Source: Occallatibacter sp. (GTDB lineage: Bacteria; Acidobacteriota; Terriglobia; Terriglobales; Acidobacteriaceae). From it: 34,497 nt of DNA. The position numbers and the translations under genes were made by a program. The stretch spans positions 1 to 34,497 of the forward strand of contig JARLGF010000110.1 in assembly GCA_031296165.1 (NCBI GenBank), written 5' to 3'. This document shows, piece after piece, positions 10,102-17,790 of this stretch (position 1 is the stretch's first letter; each line of letters begins with the position of its first letter). Under the pieces are notes generated by a model, which was not told where the DNA came from, ran no database searches, and saw only the letters and a list, made by a program, of their open reading frames with translations.

Positions 10102-12432
10102 TCAATCCGCCGCCGATTCCGCCGATTCGTGTTTCTGGTGCTGTTCCAGTTCCTTGAGCGCCGGGCTGAACCGGCCCAGCGTTGCCGATGTAAACAGTCC
10201 ATCGTGCGCGGGAACCACTACATCCTGTGCGCTCAATGCCGCGCCAGTCAAAGCCGTGACCGAAACAAAACCCGGCTCCGTAGGCACCGCGTTGCCGCCC
10301 AGCAGGTTCACCCGGTCCAGAGCATAGCCGGGAACCAGCCGGGCAATTTCGTCCAGCACGGCCAACGGATCGAAGGGGCTCAGCTTCGGCTCCAGATTAT
10401 TTGCTGCCAGCCACACCGCATGGCGGTCTGCCTCGCCGGCCTGCGCGCCGCGCGACTGGCCCAGGTCGGCAGTGACGCCGCCCTTGCCAAACGGCACCAG
10501 CGCTTTCACGTCCACACCCATGCCGCCGGCCAGGCGCACCAGAATCTCAAAGTCCGGCTTCACGCCCGCGCGATCTGCCGCCTTCTTCGCCAGTTGCACA
10601 TCGCCATACGTATTGGTTACCGTGCCGGTTTTCTCGTAGAGACTCGCCGCTGGCAACACCACATCGGCCAGGGCCGCGGTCTCGGTGAGGAAGATGTCCT
10701 GCACAATAACGAATGTGTTCTTCAGCGCCGCCGCGTCCACGCCCAGCGCGGCCACGGGATTCGCGCCCATCACCAGCAGCGCGCCCAGTTCGCCCTTGCC
10801 TGCCGCGGCGAACATCTCCGGCATCGACCTTCCTGCCGTTGCGGGCAGGCCCGGACATTCGGCTGCAAAAGCGCCAGGCTCGCTTACCGGCACGTAGCCC
10901 GGCAGCAGGTCCGGCAACACTCCCATATCGGCAGCGCCGCGCGCATTGGCGTGGTCGCCCAGCAAGGCGAAGCGCACATTGCCGCGCTTCAGTCCCCAGG
11001 CCACAAGCGATTCCACTGCCTGGCCGCGATATTCCTGGCCAAAGATCACCACCAGCGATTCCTCGGCCAGCACCGCCTTGCTGAAATCGGAGTTGCTCGT
11101 TTCCAGATAAGCGGCCAGCGAAGCATAGCCATCCTTCGGCAAAAGCACCGCGGCCTTGGCCTGCCGTTCCAGCTTGATGGCCTGCGTATTCGCAATATAA
11201 AGCCGGGCGCGATTCAGCCGCACATTGGTGCGCAGCGTCCATGCCAGCAGCGGATGTTCCTCGGTTGGATTGCCGCCCACCAGCAGGATTGCCTGCGCCG
11301 ATGCAATCTCGTTCAGGCCGGCCGTCTTGTCCTTGTGTCCGGCCAGGGCGCGTGCAAAGGCCGCGTAGTCGGTGCTGCGCGCGTGGTCGATGTTGTTGGT
11401 CTGGAGCACGGTCCGCGCAAACTTCTGCAGCAGGTAATTCTCTTCGTTGGTGGTCTGGTTGGAGCCGACAACGCCGATCGCCGCGCCGCCTTTGCTGTCG
11501 CGCACTTCTTTCAGTTTGTTCGCGGCAGTGCGCAGCGCATGTTCCCACGTAGCCGGTTCCAGCTTGCCCTCGGCGTTGCGCACCAGAGGCGTGTTTAGCC
11601 GCTCCGGACTCTCCACAAAGTCGAAGCCGAAGCGGCCCTTGGCGCAGAGAAAGTCGCCGTTGATGCCGCTCTTGTCGCGGTTGTCCGCGCGCACAATCTC
11701 CGATCCGTCGTTCGCTTGCCGCACGCCCAGCGTCACCTTGCAGCCGTCGGCGCAATGCGTGCACACCGTCGACACGTGGTTCATCTCCCACGGCCTGGTC
11801 TTGTAGGGATAGCTGCCGCTGGTCAGCGCGCCCACCGGGCACACATCGATGCACATGCCGCACTGTTCGCAGTCCAGTTGGTCGCCGCCATTAGGCGCAA
11901 TCACAGAGCTGACGCCGCGGTTCTGCACCCCCAGCGCCCACACGTCCATGCCCTCGCCGCACATGCGGATGCAGCGGTAACACAGGATGCAGCGCGGCCG
12001 GTCATAGTAGACGGCCGGCGACCACTGCTGTTCGTCGCGGTGCTGTTTGGCCTCGGCGTACAGGCTTTCGCCTGCGCCGTACTTGAAGGTCATGTCCTGT
12101 AGTTCGCACTCGCCGCCGGCGTCGCACACCGGGCAGTCCAGCGGATGGTTGCCCAGCAGCAGTTCTATCGTCGCCTTGCGCGCCTGCGCAATCTCCGCGG
12201 ACTCGGTGATGAAGACCTGGCCCTCGGCAACCGTGGTGGTGCAGGCCGTCTGCAGCTTGCCCACTTTTTCCTGGCGCACCACGCACATGCGGCAGGCTGC
12301 CTGCAGGCTGAGCCCGGGGTAGTAACAGAATGCTGGAATCTCGATGCCCGCCTTGCGGCAGGCGTCAATCAAGAGCGTTCCCGCGGGAGCCGTGAGCAGT
12401 TTTCCATCGACTGTGATCGTTACGTCTGCCAT
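10102..12432 (-). CDS. nuoG: NADH-quinone oxidoreductase subunit G (Fe-S/molybdopterin-fold subunit)
   Basis: The ATG at 12432 (MADVTITVDGKLL) with AAGGAAA upstream is preferred over the track start, giving 776 residues. Domains in order: a 2Fe-2S ferredoxin domain (CRMCVVRQE), the His/Cys-ligated cluster motif HPLDCPVCDAGGECELQD, two 4Fe-4S motifs (CILCYRCIRMCGE and CEQCGMCIDVCPVG), then CTHCADGC followed by FLCAKGR. The last pair matches the ligand pattern of the extra N7 cluster found only in some complex I enzymes. A molybdopterin-oxidoreductase-like fold follows (residues ~230-690) that in this family lacks a catalytic cofactor. NuoG wires electrons from NuoE/F towards NuoI. It begins only 8 bp downstream of hicB. 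Confidence 0.95.
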   Translation of the reverse strand: MADVTITVDGKLLTAPAGTLLIDACRKAGIEIPAFCYYPGLSLQAACRMCVVRQEKVGKLQTACTTTVAEGQVFITESAEIAQARKATIELLLGNHPLDCPVCDAGGECELQDMTFKYGAGESLYAEAKQHRDEQQWSPAVYYDRPRCILCYRCIRMCGEGMDVWALGVQNRGVSSVIAPNGGDQLDCEQCGMCIDVCPVGALTSGSYPYKTRPWEMNHVSTVCTHCADGCKVTLGVRQANDGSEIVRADNRDKSGINGDFLCAKGRFGFDFVESPERLNTPLVRNAEGKLEPATWEHALRTAANKLKEVRDSKGGAAIGVVGSNQTTNEENYLLQKFARTVLQTNNIDHARSTDYAAFARALAGHKDKTAGLNEIASAQAILLVGGNPTEEHPLLAWTLRTNVRLNRARLYIANTQAIKLERQAKAAVLLPKDGYASLAAYLETSNSDFSKAVLAEESLVVIFGQEYRGQAVESLVAWGLKRGNVRFALLGDHANARGAADMGVLPDLLPGYVPVSEPGAFAAECPGLPATAGRSMPEMFAAAGKGELGALLVMGANPVAALGVDAAALKNTFVIVQDIFLTETAALADVVLPAASLYEKTGTVTNTYGDVQLAKKAADRAGVKPDFEILVRLAGGMGVDVKALVPFGKGGVTADLGQSRGAQAGEADRHAVWLAANNLEPKLSPFDPLAVLDEIARLVPGYALDRVNLLGGNAVPTEPGFVSVTALTGAALSAQDVVVPAHDGLFTSATLGRFSPALKELEQHQKHESAESAAD

Positions 12433-12440
12433 TCGTTTCC

Positions 12441-12749
12441 TTATGCGGCCTGTGTCGATTCTGTGAATGGAAGAGACTGAGGAAGCGACACTGGAAGCCA
12501 CTCCACGAAATACTGTTTTGTCTCGTGGTCAGGGTCGAACTCTTCGAAATTGACGTTCTTTGCCGCTGCATCCGGAATGGGTTCTCCGGCTTTCGCGGTT
12601 TCTACCATGTAGAGTTCCAACGCTTCGCGCATATTTGCGCGCGTATCTTCCAGCGCATCGCCAAGCGAGCCGCATCCGGGAATGTCTGGAGAAAATGCGC
12701 TCCAGTTATTTGCACTTTTTTCGTAAACCACCAGATATTCTCGCGTCAT
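12441..12749 (-). CDS. hicB: HicB-family antitoxin
   Basis: A 102-residue protein. The N-terminal half has the HicB partial-RNase-H fold pattern: REYLVVYEKSANNWSAFSPDIPGCGSLGD, then a helix with EDTRANMREALELYMVE. No clear helix-turn-helix or ribbon-helix-helix is visible at the C terminus (VEWLPVSLPQSLPFTESTQ), so DNA-binding autoregulation is uncertain. It overlaps hicA by four bases (12746-12749), the usual hicAB arrangement. Its stop is eight bases before the nuoG ATG, so the antitoxin and a complex I subunit would share an mRNA. Its role is to neutralise HicA. Confidence 0.85.
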   Translation of the reverse strand: MTREYLVVYEKSANNWSAFSPDIPGCGSLGDALEDTRANMREALELYMVETAKAGEPIPDAAAKNVNFEEFDPDHETKQYFVEWLPVSLPQSLPFTESTQAA

Positions 12750-12931
12750 TTCAGCCCTGCCTTCTTGAGGATGCTGTGAAGCAGCCCCTTCCCGATTTCC
12801 TTTCCGGCGTGCATCGGCACAATCAACAATCCAGGTTTTACAGGATGACGGAAATGCCGGTGACTTCCCGTCTGTCCCGTGCTGTACCAGCCGTCGTCTT
12901 CAAGCACGTGTACAAGCTCTTGCGGTTTCAC
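12746..12931 (-). CDS. hicA: HicA-family mRNA interferase toxin
   Basis: A 61-residue protein with the compact double-stranded-RNA-binding-like HicA fold: KPQELVHVLEDDGWYSTGQTGSHRHFRHP, then IVPMHAGKEIGKGLLHSILKKAGL. The His of the GSH motif (residue ~24) is the expected catalytic residue. The start is GTG at 12931, preceded by GAGATGGAACA. The family cleaves mRNA and tmRNA when released from HicB. Length, gene order (toxin first) and overlap match canonical hicAB. It is inserted between nuoF, whose stop is 84 bp upstream, and nuoG, in the same direction. Confidence 0.88.
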   Translation of the reverse strand: MKPQELVHVLEDDGWYSTGQTGSHRHFRHPVKPGLLIVPMHAGKEIGKGLLHSILKKAGLK

Positions 12932-12993
12932 TGTTCCATCTCAAATCACTTGCCGTTCCCATTCCCCGGCATAACGATATTCCGAATCTCATA

Positions 12994-13008
12994 CAAGGTG
13001 CGCAAGGT
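12994..13008. promoter_or_regulatory. Direct repeat upstream of hicA, possible operator
   Basis: CAAGGT-GCG-CAAGGT is two six-base repeats spaced at nine bases in the 84-bp nuoF-hicA gap. Weak promoter-like hexamers (TTGCGC, then GAATAT after 17 bases on the minus strand) overlap it. It could be the site through which HicAB controls its own transcription and possibly nuoG. This is inference from position and symmetry only. Confidence 0.25.
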
Positions 13009-13015
13009 ACTGCCG

Positions 13016-14326
13016 TTATACCACTGCTAAATCCACATGTTTGGCAAACGGGCAGGGCTTGCCGTTCAAATGGTCCTCAAACTCCTTGCGGAACTTCTTC
13101 ACAAAGCCCAGCGTGGGCATGGCGGCTGCGTCGCCCAGCGGGCAAAAAGTGCGCCCCATCATGTTCTCAGCTAGGTATTGAATGTTGTCGATGTCCTTGG
13201 CCTCGCCAAATCCTGCGTGGAAGCGGGTCAGCGACTTCTTCAGCCAGTCCGTTCCTTCGCGGCAGGGAATGCACCAGCCGCAGCTCTCGTGCTGATAAAA
13301 GCTGATGGTCCGCAGCGCAAACTCCACAATGCAGGTCTGGTCGTCCAGCACCACCACGCCGCCCGAGCCCAGCATCGACCCGGCCTTGCCCACCTGGTCG
13401 AAGTCCATGCCGAGATTTTCAATCTCTTCAGGCAGAAATACCGGTGTCGAGGAGCCACCGGGGACCACGGCCTTCAGCGCTCGTCCGCCGCGGACGCCGC
13501 CGCCCACTTCGTAAATCATCTTCTTCAGGTTGTAGCCCATGGGCAGCTCATACACGCCGGGCCGCTCCACGTGGCCGCTCAGACCGAACAACCGCGTGCC
13601 GCCGTTGCGTGGCGAACCAACCGCCGCGTAAGCTTCTGCGCCCATCTCGATCACGTGCGGAACCGTGGCGATGGTCTCGGCGTTATTGATGACCGTGGGA
13701 CCGCCGTAGAGGCCGACAACAGCAGGGAACGGCGGCTTGATGCGTGGCACGCCCCGCTTGCCTTCCAGTGACTCCATCAGCGCCGACTCTTCGCCCACTT
13801 CATAGGCGCCCGCGCCGGTCTGGACAATCACCTGAAACTCGGCATCCGAACCGAAGATGTTCTTGCCCAGAAAGCCTTTTGCGTAGGCATCGGCAACGGC
13901 CTTCTCCATAATTTCGATCAGATACCGGTACTCGCCGCGCAGGTAGATGAAGCCCAGTTTGGAGCCAATCGCCAGGCCGGCGATGATCGTCCCTTCAATC
14001 ACTGCATGAGGGTCATGCAAAAAGATCAGGTGATCCTTGCAGGTTCCCGGTTCGCTCTCGTCGCCATTCACCAGCACGTATTTGGGTTTGGCTGAGGTCT
14101 TGGGTACAAACGACCACTTGAGTCCCGTGGGAAAACCCGCGCCGCCACGCCCGCGCAGGTTGCTGGCCTTCATCTCGTTGATGACCCATTCCGGGCCTTG
14201 CGCCAGGCACTTCTTTGCGGACTCATAGCCGCCAAGTTCGAGATAGCGATCGATCTTTGCCGCGCCTTTTCCAAAGCGGCTGGTGACGATCTTGACCTCA
14301 TCGGGATGGGAGACCAGCCTAGGCAT
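13016..14326 (-). CDS. nuoF: NADH-quinone oxidoreductase subunit F (NADH/FMN-binding)
   Basis: The ATG at 14326 (MPRLVSHPDEVKIVTSRFG) gives 436 residues. The track start at 14380 lies inside nuoE and lacks family similarity. Signatures include LRGRGGAGFPTGLKWSF (FMN/NADH site), VNGDESEPGTCKD, and the 4Fe-4S N3 ligands ESCGWCIPCREGT with GRTFCPLGDAAAMP. The protein oxidises NADH and passes electrons through FMN to the iron-sulfur chain. The start overlaps the nuoE stop by eight bases. The following gene would normally be nuoG, but hicAB intervenes. Confidence 0.96.
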   Translation of the reverse strand: MPRLVSHPDEVKIVTSRFGKGAAKIDRYLELGGYESAKKCLAQGPEWVINEMKASNLRGRGGAGFPTGLKWSFVPKTSAKPKYVLVNGDESEPGTCKDHLIFLHDPHAVIEGTIIAGLAIGSKLGFIYLRGEYRYLIEIMEKAVADAYAKGFLGKNIFGSDAEFQVIVQTGAGAYEVGEESALMESLEGKRGVPRIKPPFPAVVGLYGGPTVINNAETIATVPHVIEMGAEAYAAVGSPRNGGTRLFGLSGHVERPGVYELPMGYNLKKMIYEVGGGVRGGRALKAVVPGGSSTPVFLPEEIENLGMDFDQVGKAGSMLGSGGVVVLDDQTCIVEFALRTISFYQHESCGWCIPCREGTDWLKKSLTRFHAGFGEAKDIDNIQYLAENMMGRTFCPLGDAAAMPTLGFVKKFRKEFEDHLNGKPCPFAKHVDLAVV

Positions 14327-14855
14327 GTGTGGCCGTCCCTTCCGACTTCGTTTTGCTGCGATAACTGGCCAGAATGCCATTGACCAGCTCGGGCTTGAGC
14401 TCGTCGTGGAAGTCGTAGTTCACCTGGATGGCCGGCGCCCAGCAGCAGGCCCCGATGCACTCCACTTCTTCAAGCGAAAACAGGCCGTCGGGTGTGGTGC
14501 CTTTGGGCCCGATGCCCAGCTCCTCCTGGAAACGCTCGTAGATGTCGTACGCTCCGCGCAGCATACAACTTATGTTGGTACAGACCTGCACGTTGTACTT
14601 GCCCACCGGCTTGAAGCGCAGCATCGAGTAGTACGTCGCCACATTGCGTACATCCAGCTCGGTGATGCCGATGCGCTCGGCCACTTCCGCAATCACCGCA
14701 TCGGAGAGATAGCCGATCTCGTCCTGCGCATAGAGCAGCATGGGAACCAGCGCCGAGCGGCGCAAAGGATACTTCAGCACCAGCGCGTCGAAGCGCGCCG
14801 CCAGCCTGGGCGAAAACAAGGTCATGGTCTCCGTACTCGTCTCCTTGGGACTCAT
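14319..14855 (-). CDS. nuoE: NADH-quinone oxidoreductase subunit E (2Fe-2S)
   Basis: A 178-residue protein from the ATG at 14855, which overlaps the stop of the upstream small ORF as ATGA. The track ORF begins at 14894, but that extension is out-of-frame reading of the neighbour. The fold is an N-terminal helical part (RSALVPMLLYAQDEIGYLSD) and a thioredoxin-like 2Fe-2S domain with CTNISCMLRGA and ECIGACCWAP as the four cluster ligands (N1a). It pairs with NuoF at the tip of the peripheral arm. Confidence 0.95.
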   Translation of the reverse strand: MSPKETSTETMTLFSPRLAARFDALVLKYPLRRSALVPMLLYAQDEIGYLSDAVIAEVAERIGITELDVRNVATYYSMLRFKPVGKYNVQVCTNISCMLRGAYDIYERFQEELGIGPKGTTPDGLFSLEEVECIGACCWAPAIQVNYDFHDELKPELVNGILASYRSKTKSEGTATHA

Positions 14856-15187
14856 CGCGGCAACTCCGTCATCTTCATCAGGTCCCGCGCCCACGCTTCG
14901 GCTGCCATATCCATCTCTTCCTCGCCCGAGTCACTCCGCAATCGTCCGGTCTCCGTCAACTCCAGCACTCCGCTCCGTCCATCCCCGCACTGCCAGTTCA
15001 CCTTCGCGCCCGTGCGTCGCAAATCCAGCCAGCTCTCGCCACAGCGGGCCAGAATCCTGTCTTCGCCCAACTCCACCGCCGCCTGCCGGTTGCCGCTCAG
15101 CCCGTGCAGCGCTGTATAGCTGCGCAGCAGGGAAGCCAGCGAGATCCAAAGTTCATCAAATACACAATCCAGCGATGGACGCTTCAA
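14852..15187 (-). CDS. Hypothetical protein embedded between nuoD and nuoE
   Basis: An ORF of 111 codons with no family I recognise. It has a TTG start at 15187 preceded by AGGGAAGA, which overlaps the last unit of a tandem octamer repeat. The sequence is soluble-looking, with a Cys/Trp-containing middle (RCGESWLDLRRTG, WQCGDGRSG) and an acidic helix near the end (SGEEEMDMAAEAWARDLMKM). The stop overlaps the nuoE ATG by four bases, which supports real translation. The complex I core has no subunit here. It could be an assembly factor, a lineage-specific accessory subunit, or a passenger gene. The shorter frames in 14931-15149 are shadows. Confidence 0.6.
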   Translation of the reverse strand: MKRPSLDCVFDELWISLASLLRSYTALHGLSGNRQAAVELGEDRILARCGESWLDLRRTGAKVNWQCGDGRSGVLELTETGRLRSDSGEEEMDMAAEAWARDLMKMTELPR

Positions 15188-15190
15188 TCT

Positions 15191-15246
15191 TCCCTCAGTC
15201 CCTAAGTCCCTCAGTCTCTAAGTCCCTCAGTCTCTAAGTCCCTAAG
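15191..15246. repeat. Tandem octamer repeat between nuoD and the small ORF
   Basis: Seven head-to-tail octamers of the form TCCCTCAG, TCCCTAAG or TCTCTAAG fill 56 bases, organised as three 16-mers plus one octamer. The array lies entirely within the 67-bp gap downstream of nuoD. Its last unit provides the purine-rich stretch (minus strand) used as the ribosome binding site of the next ORF, so copy-number change would alter spacing or translation there. Confidence 0.85.
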
Positions 15247-15254
15247 TCTGGTCC

Positions 15255-16469
15255 CTACCTATCAATTTCCCCCAACACAATATCGATGGACCCGATCACC
15301 GCAACCACATCGGCCAGCATGCGCCCCTTGCACATGGTTTCCAGCGCCTGCAGCGTCGCAAACGAGGGATAGCGCATATGCACCCGGTAGGGCTTGGCGG
15401 TGCCGTCCGATACCACGTAGTAGCCCGTCGGACCGTGGCCCGATTCCACGCCCTGATACACTTCGCCAGCCGGCACCGCAAACCCCTCGGTGACGATCTT
15501 GAAGTGATGAATCAGCGCCTCCATCTGGGTCTTCATCTTTTCCCGGTCGGGCAGCACAATCTTCGGCGCGTCGGCTTTTACCGGTCCCTCCGGCATACCG
15601 TCCAGCGCCTGCTGGATAATCTTGATGCTCTCGCGCATCTCGTCCAGGCGAACCAGATAACGCGCCCAGCAATCGCCCTCTGTCAGCACCGGCACTTTGA
15701 ACTGAAACTTCTCATAGCTGGAGTAAGGAATATCGCGGCGCAGGTCGAAGTCCACGCCCGAAGCGCGCAGCGGCGGTCCGCTTACGCCCAGCGCAATCGC
15801 GTCCGCCGCCGAGATAGTACCCACCCCCTGCAGCCGGTTCTTGAAGATCGGATTGCCGGTCAGCAGGTTTGCATACTCGTCGATCTTTTCCGGAAGGATG
15901 CCGATGAAGCTCTGCACCCGGTCAAAGAAGTCCAGTGGCGGTTCCATTGAGACGCCGCCGATGCGGAAGTAGCTGGTCATCATCCGCTGCCCGGCCACAG
16001 CCTCAAACAGCCGCAGAATGTCTTCCCGCTCGCGGAAGGTATAGAGAAAAACCGTGAGCGCGCCAATGTCCATGGCGTGCGTGCCCAGCCAGATCAGATG
16101 CGAATTCAGGCGGCTCAACTCGGCCAGAACCACCCGTATCCACTGCGCTTTCCCGGGAATCTCCAGCGCCAGCAGCTTTTCCACGGCCAGGCAATAGCAC
16201 AGGTTGTTCGACAGCGGATCGAGGTAGTTGATCCGGTCGGTCAGCGGCACCACCTGCTGGTAAAACTTGGCCTCGCAGGTCTTTTCAATGCCCGTGTGCA
16301 GATAGCCGATCTCCGGGTAGAGCCGCACCACGATCTCCCCGTCGATCTCCACCACCAGGCGCAGCACGCCGTGGGTCGCCGGGTGCTGCGGACCCATATT
16401 GATGACCATGTGCTGGTCTTTGGCGCCTTCTGCCGGTTCGAGGACAGGCATTCCCGCGGGATTGCTCAT
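15255..16469 (-). CDS. nuoD: NADH-quinone oxidoreductase subunit D
   Basis: A 404-residue protein homologous to the 49-kDa subunit and to hydrogenase large subunits. Signatures are NMGPQHPATHGVLRLVVEID, EIGYLHTGIEKTCEAKFYQQ and, near the C terminus, KPYRVHMRYPSFATLQALE with IGSIDIVLGEIDR at the end. The QHPATHG loop holds the quinone-binding His. The ATG start directly abuts the nuoC stop (16470), so C and D are separate but coupled genes. NuoD forms the quinone pocket together with NuoB, which is not encoded here. Confidence 0.97.
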   Translation of the reverse strand: MSNPAGMPVLEPAEGAKDQHMVINMGPQHPATHGVLRLVVEIDGEIVVRLYPEIGYLHTGIEKTCEAKFYQQVVPLTDRINYLDPLSNNLCYCLAVEKLLALEIPGKAQWIRVVLAELSRLNSHLIWLGTHAMDIGALTVFLYTFREREDILRLFEAVAGQRMMTSYFRIGGVSMEPPLDFFDRVQSFIGILPEKIDEYANLLTGNPIFKNRLQGVGTISAADAIALGVSGPPLRASGVDFDLRRDIPYSSYEKFQFKVPVLTEGDCWARYLVRLDEMRESIKIIQQALDGMPEGPVKADAPKIVLPDREKMKTQMEALIHHFKIVTEGFAVPAGEVYQGVESGHGPTGYYVVSDGTAKPYRVHMRYPSFATLQALETMCKGRMLADVVAVIGSIDIVLGEIDR

Positions 16470-16964
16470 TTATCTGTACCCCTCCACCGGATAGTCTTTG
16501 CGCAATGGATGCCCCACCCAATCGTCGGGCATCAGGATGCGCCGCAGGTTGGGATGGCCTTCAAAGCGAATGCCGAACAGGTCGAAGACCTCGCGCTCGT
16601 AATAGTTGGCTGCGGGCCAGACCGTCGTGATCGAATCCACCGACGGCTCCGCCTCGTCCAGCAGCACCCGCAGCCGGATGTGTTCCTTGAATCCGTGCGA
16701 AAGAATGTGGTAGCTCAACTGGAAGCGCGGCGCAGCAGGGAACCAGTCCACCGCCGTCATGTCCTCGAAAAAGTTGTAGCCGCCTGCCTGCACCGCCGCT
16801 GCCGCCGAGCGAATCTCCTCGGCCGCAATGGTCAGCGTCAGCTCGCCGCGATCCCATTTGGCGTCGGTCAGCGCCTGCGGATTCCAGGCCAGGATGGCTT
16901 TCACGGCCGGGTGCTCGGGTAGCCCCTCAAGCACGGCCGCTTTGCCTGTAAGTGTATTGTTCAT
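16470..16964 (-). CDS. nuoC: NADH-quinone oxidoreductase subunit C
   Basis: A 164-residue protein of the 30-kDa subunit family. The C-terminal signature NYYEREVFDLFGIRFEGHPNLRRIL, followed by DDWVGHPLRKDYPVEG, is intact. The N-terminal ~60 residues are variable, as usual. The ATG is two bases beyond the end of the nuoA stop codon, leaving a 1-bp gap. The canonical order is nuoA-nuoB-nuoC; nuoB is absent and there is no room for a remnant. It is a structural subunit of the hydrophilic arm. Confidence 0.96.
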   Translation of the reverse strand: MNNTLTGKAAVLEGLPEHPAVKAILAWNPQALTDAKWDRGELTLTIAAEEIRSAAAAVQAGGYNFFEDMTAVDWFPAAPRFQLSYHILSHGFKEHIRLRVLLDEAEPSVDSITTVWPAANYYEREVFDLFGIRFEGHPNLRRILMPDDWVGHPLRKDYPVEGYR

Positions 16965-16965
16965 C

Positions 16966-17367
16966 CTAGAGATCCGCCTTATCCCGGCTCCAGTTCAGGA
17001 TGCCTTTGCGTACAATATAGTAGAGTCCGACGCCCACAAAGCCCAGATACACCAGCATCTCCCAGAATCCAAACAGCCGCGACCCGGTGACCCGGGGCAG
17101 TTGCCGGTAGACCACCGCCCACGGCATCATGAAGACCGCTTCCACGTCGAACAGAATGAACAACACGGCAACCAGGTAAAAACGCACACTGAACCGCTGC
17201 CTGGCATCGCCCACGGCCACAATGCCGCACTCGTAGGCAGCCAGCTTGGTCGCTGTGTTGCGATGCCGCCCCACAAACCACGACGCGACCACCATCCCCA
17301 CGCCCAGCAGCAACGCGGCCAGAATCTGCATCAACAGCGGTAGATATTGCCAGTAATAGGGGATCAT
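16966..17367 (-). CDS. nuoA: NADH-quinone oxidoreductase subunit A
   Basis: A 133-residue protein with three predicted membrane helices. The conserved segment KLAAYECGIVAVGDARQRFSVRFYLVAVLFILFDVEAVF (quoted in overlapping family terms: YECG and FDVEAVF) identifies the subunit. The ATG at 17367 starts MIPYYWQYLPLLMQ. It is the promoter-proximal gene of the whole nuo cluster. The protein lies next to NuoH and NuoJ at the junction of the two arms. A shadow ORF in another frame covers the same interval. Confidence 0.96.
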   Translation of the reverse strand: MIPYYWQYLPLLMQILAALLLGVGMVVASWFVGRHRNTATKLAAYECGIVAVGDARQRFSVRFYLVAVLFILFDVEAVFMMPWAVVYRQLPRVTGSRLFGFWEMLVYLGFVGVGLYYIVRKGILNWSRDKADL

Positions 17368-17790
17368 CGCTGCCCAATCCGGAATAAGTCCAGTAAAATT
17401 ACGCCCTGCCCGCCGGCTGCCAACGGCTCCGATCGAACAGGATGCTGGTTTGAGATTAGGTTTTCAGCCTCATCCCGTCAAGGCTCATCTGGAGACCGCA
17501 ACCCATCCGCTCAGCCGCCGCCCGACGCCCGATGGCAACCGGCTCCCCCATGCCGCTCACCCCGCCTTTGCAGATTATTTCAATGCCTTGTGCAAGGCTT
17601 GATTCAGTTCTCCCTTGCTGGCCGGCAATTATTGGTATATCCGGGGCAACAATGCAGCAACTGTGCGCTACATCACATAAAATTCCCTTTCTGGAACGCA
17701 ATACTTTCACTGTTCTGAAACCGGAAACAGTACGTTCGTCATCTGAAAAGATGCCCATTGGAGCCGAAGAACAAGGTGAGGATAAACATC
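17368..17790. other. Divergent intergenic region, nuoA / unknown small gene
   Basis: 423 bases without a convincing gene. The region holds the candidate nuoA promoter and a short palindrome GCCTTG-TG-CAAGGC (17585-17598) that could be an operator or hairpin. The minus ORF 17456-17758 and plus ORF 17532-17858 have no recognisable protein features and are treated as chance frames. Confidence 0.5.
17396..17423 (-). promoter_or_regulatory. Weak candidate promoter for the nuo cluster
   Basis: On the minus strand TTGGCA (17418-17423) and TAATTT (17396-17401) are 16 bases apart and about 30 bases upstream of the nuoA ATG. The -35 match is good and the -10 match is poor, so this is tentative. Confidence 0.28.

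Noticed and set aside
9991-11598. Long plus-strand ORF of 535 codons
   Set aside because: It is antisense to nuoG and nuoH, with His/Arg/Gln-rich composition typical of the reverse frame of GC-rich genes.
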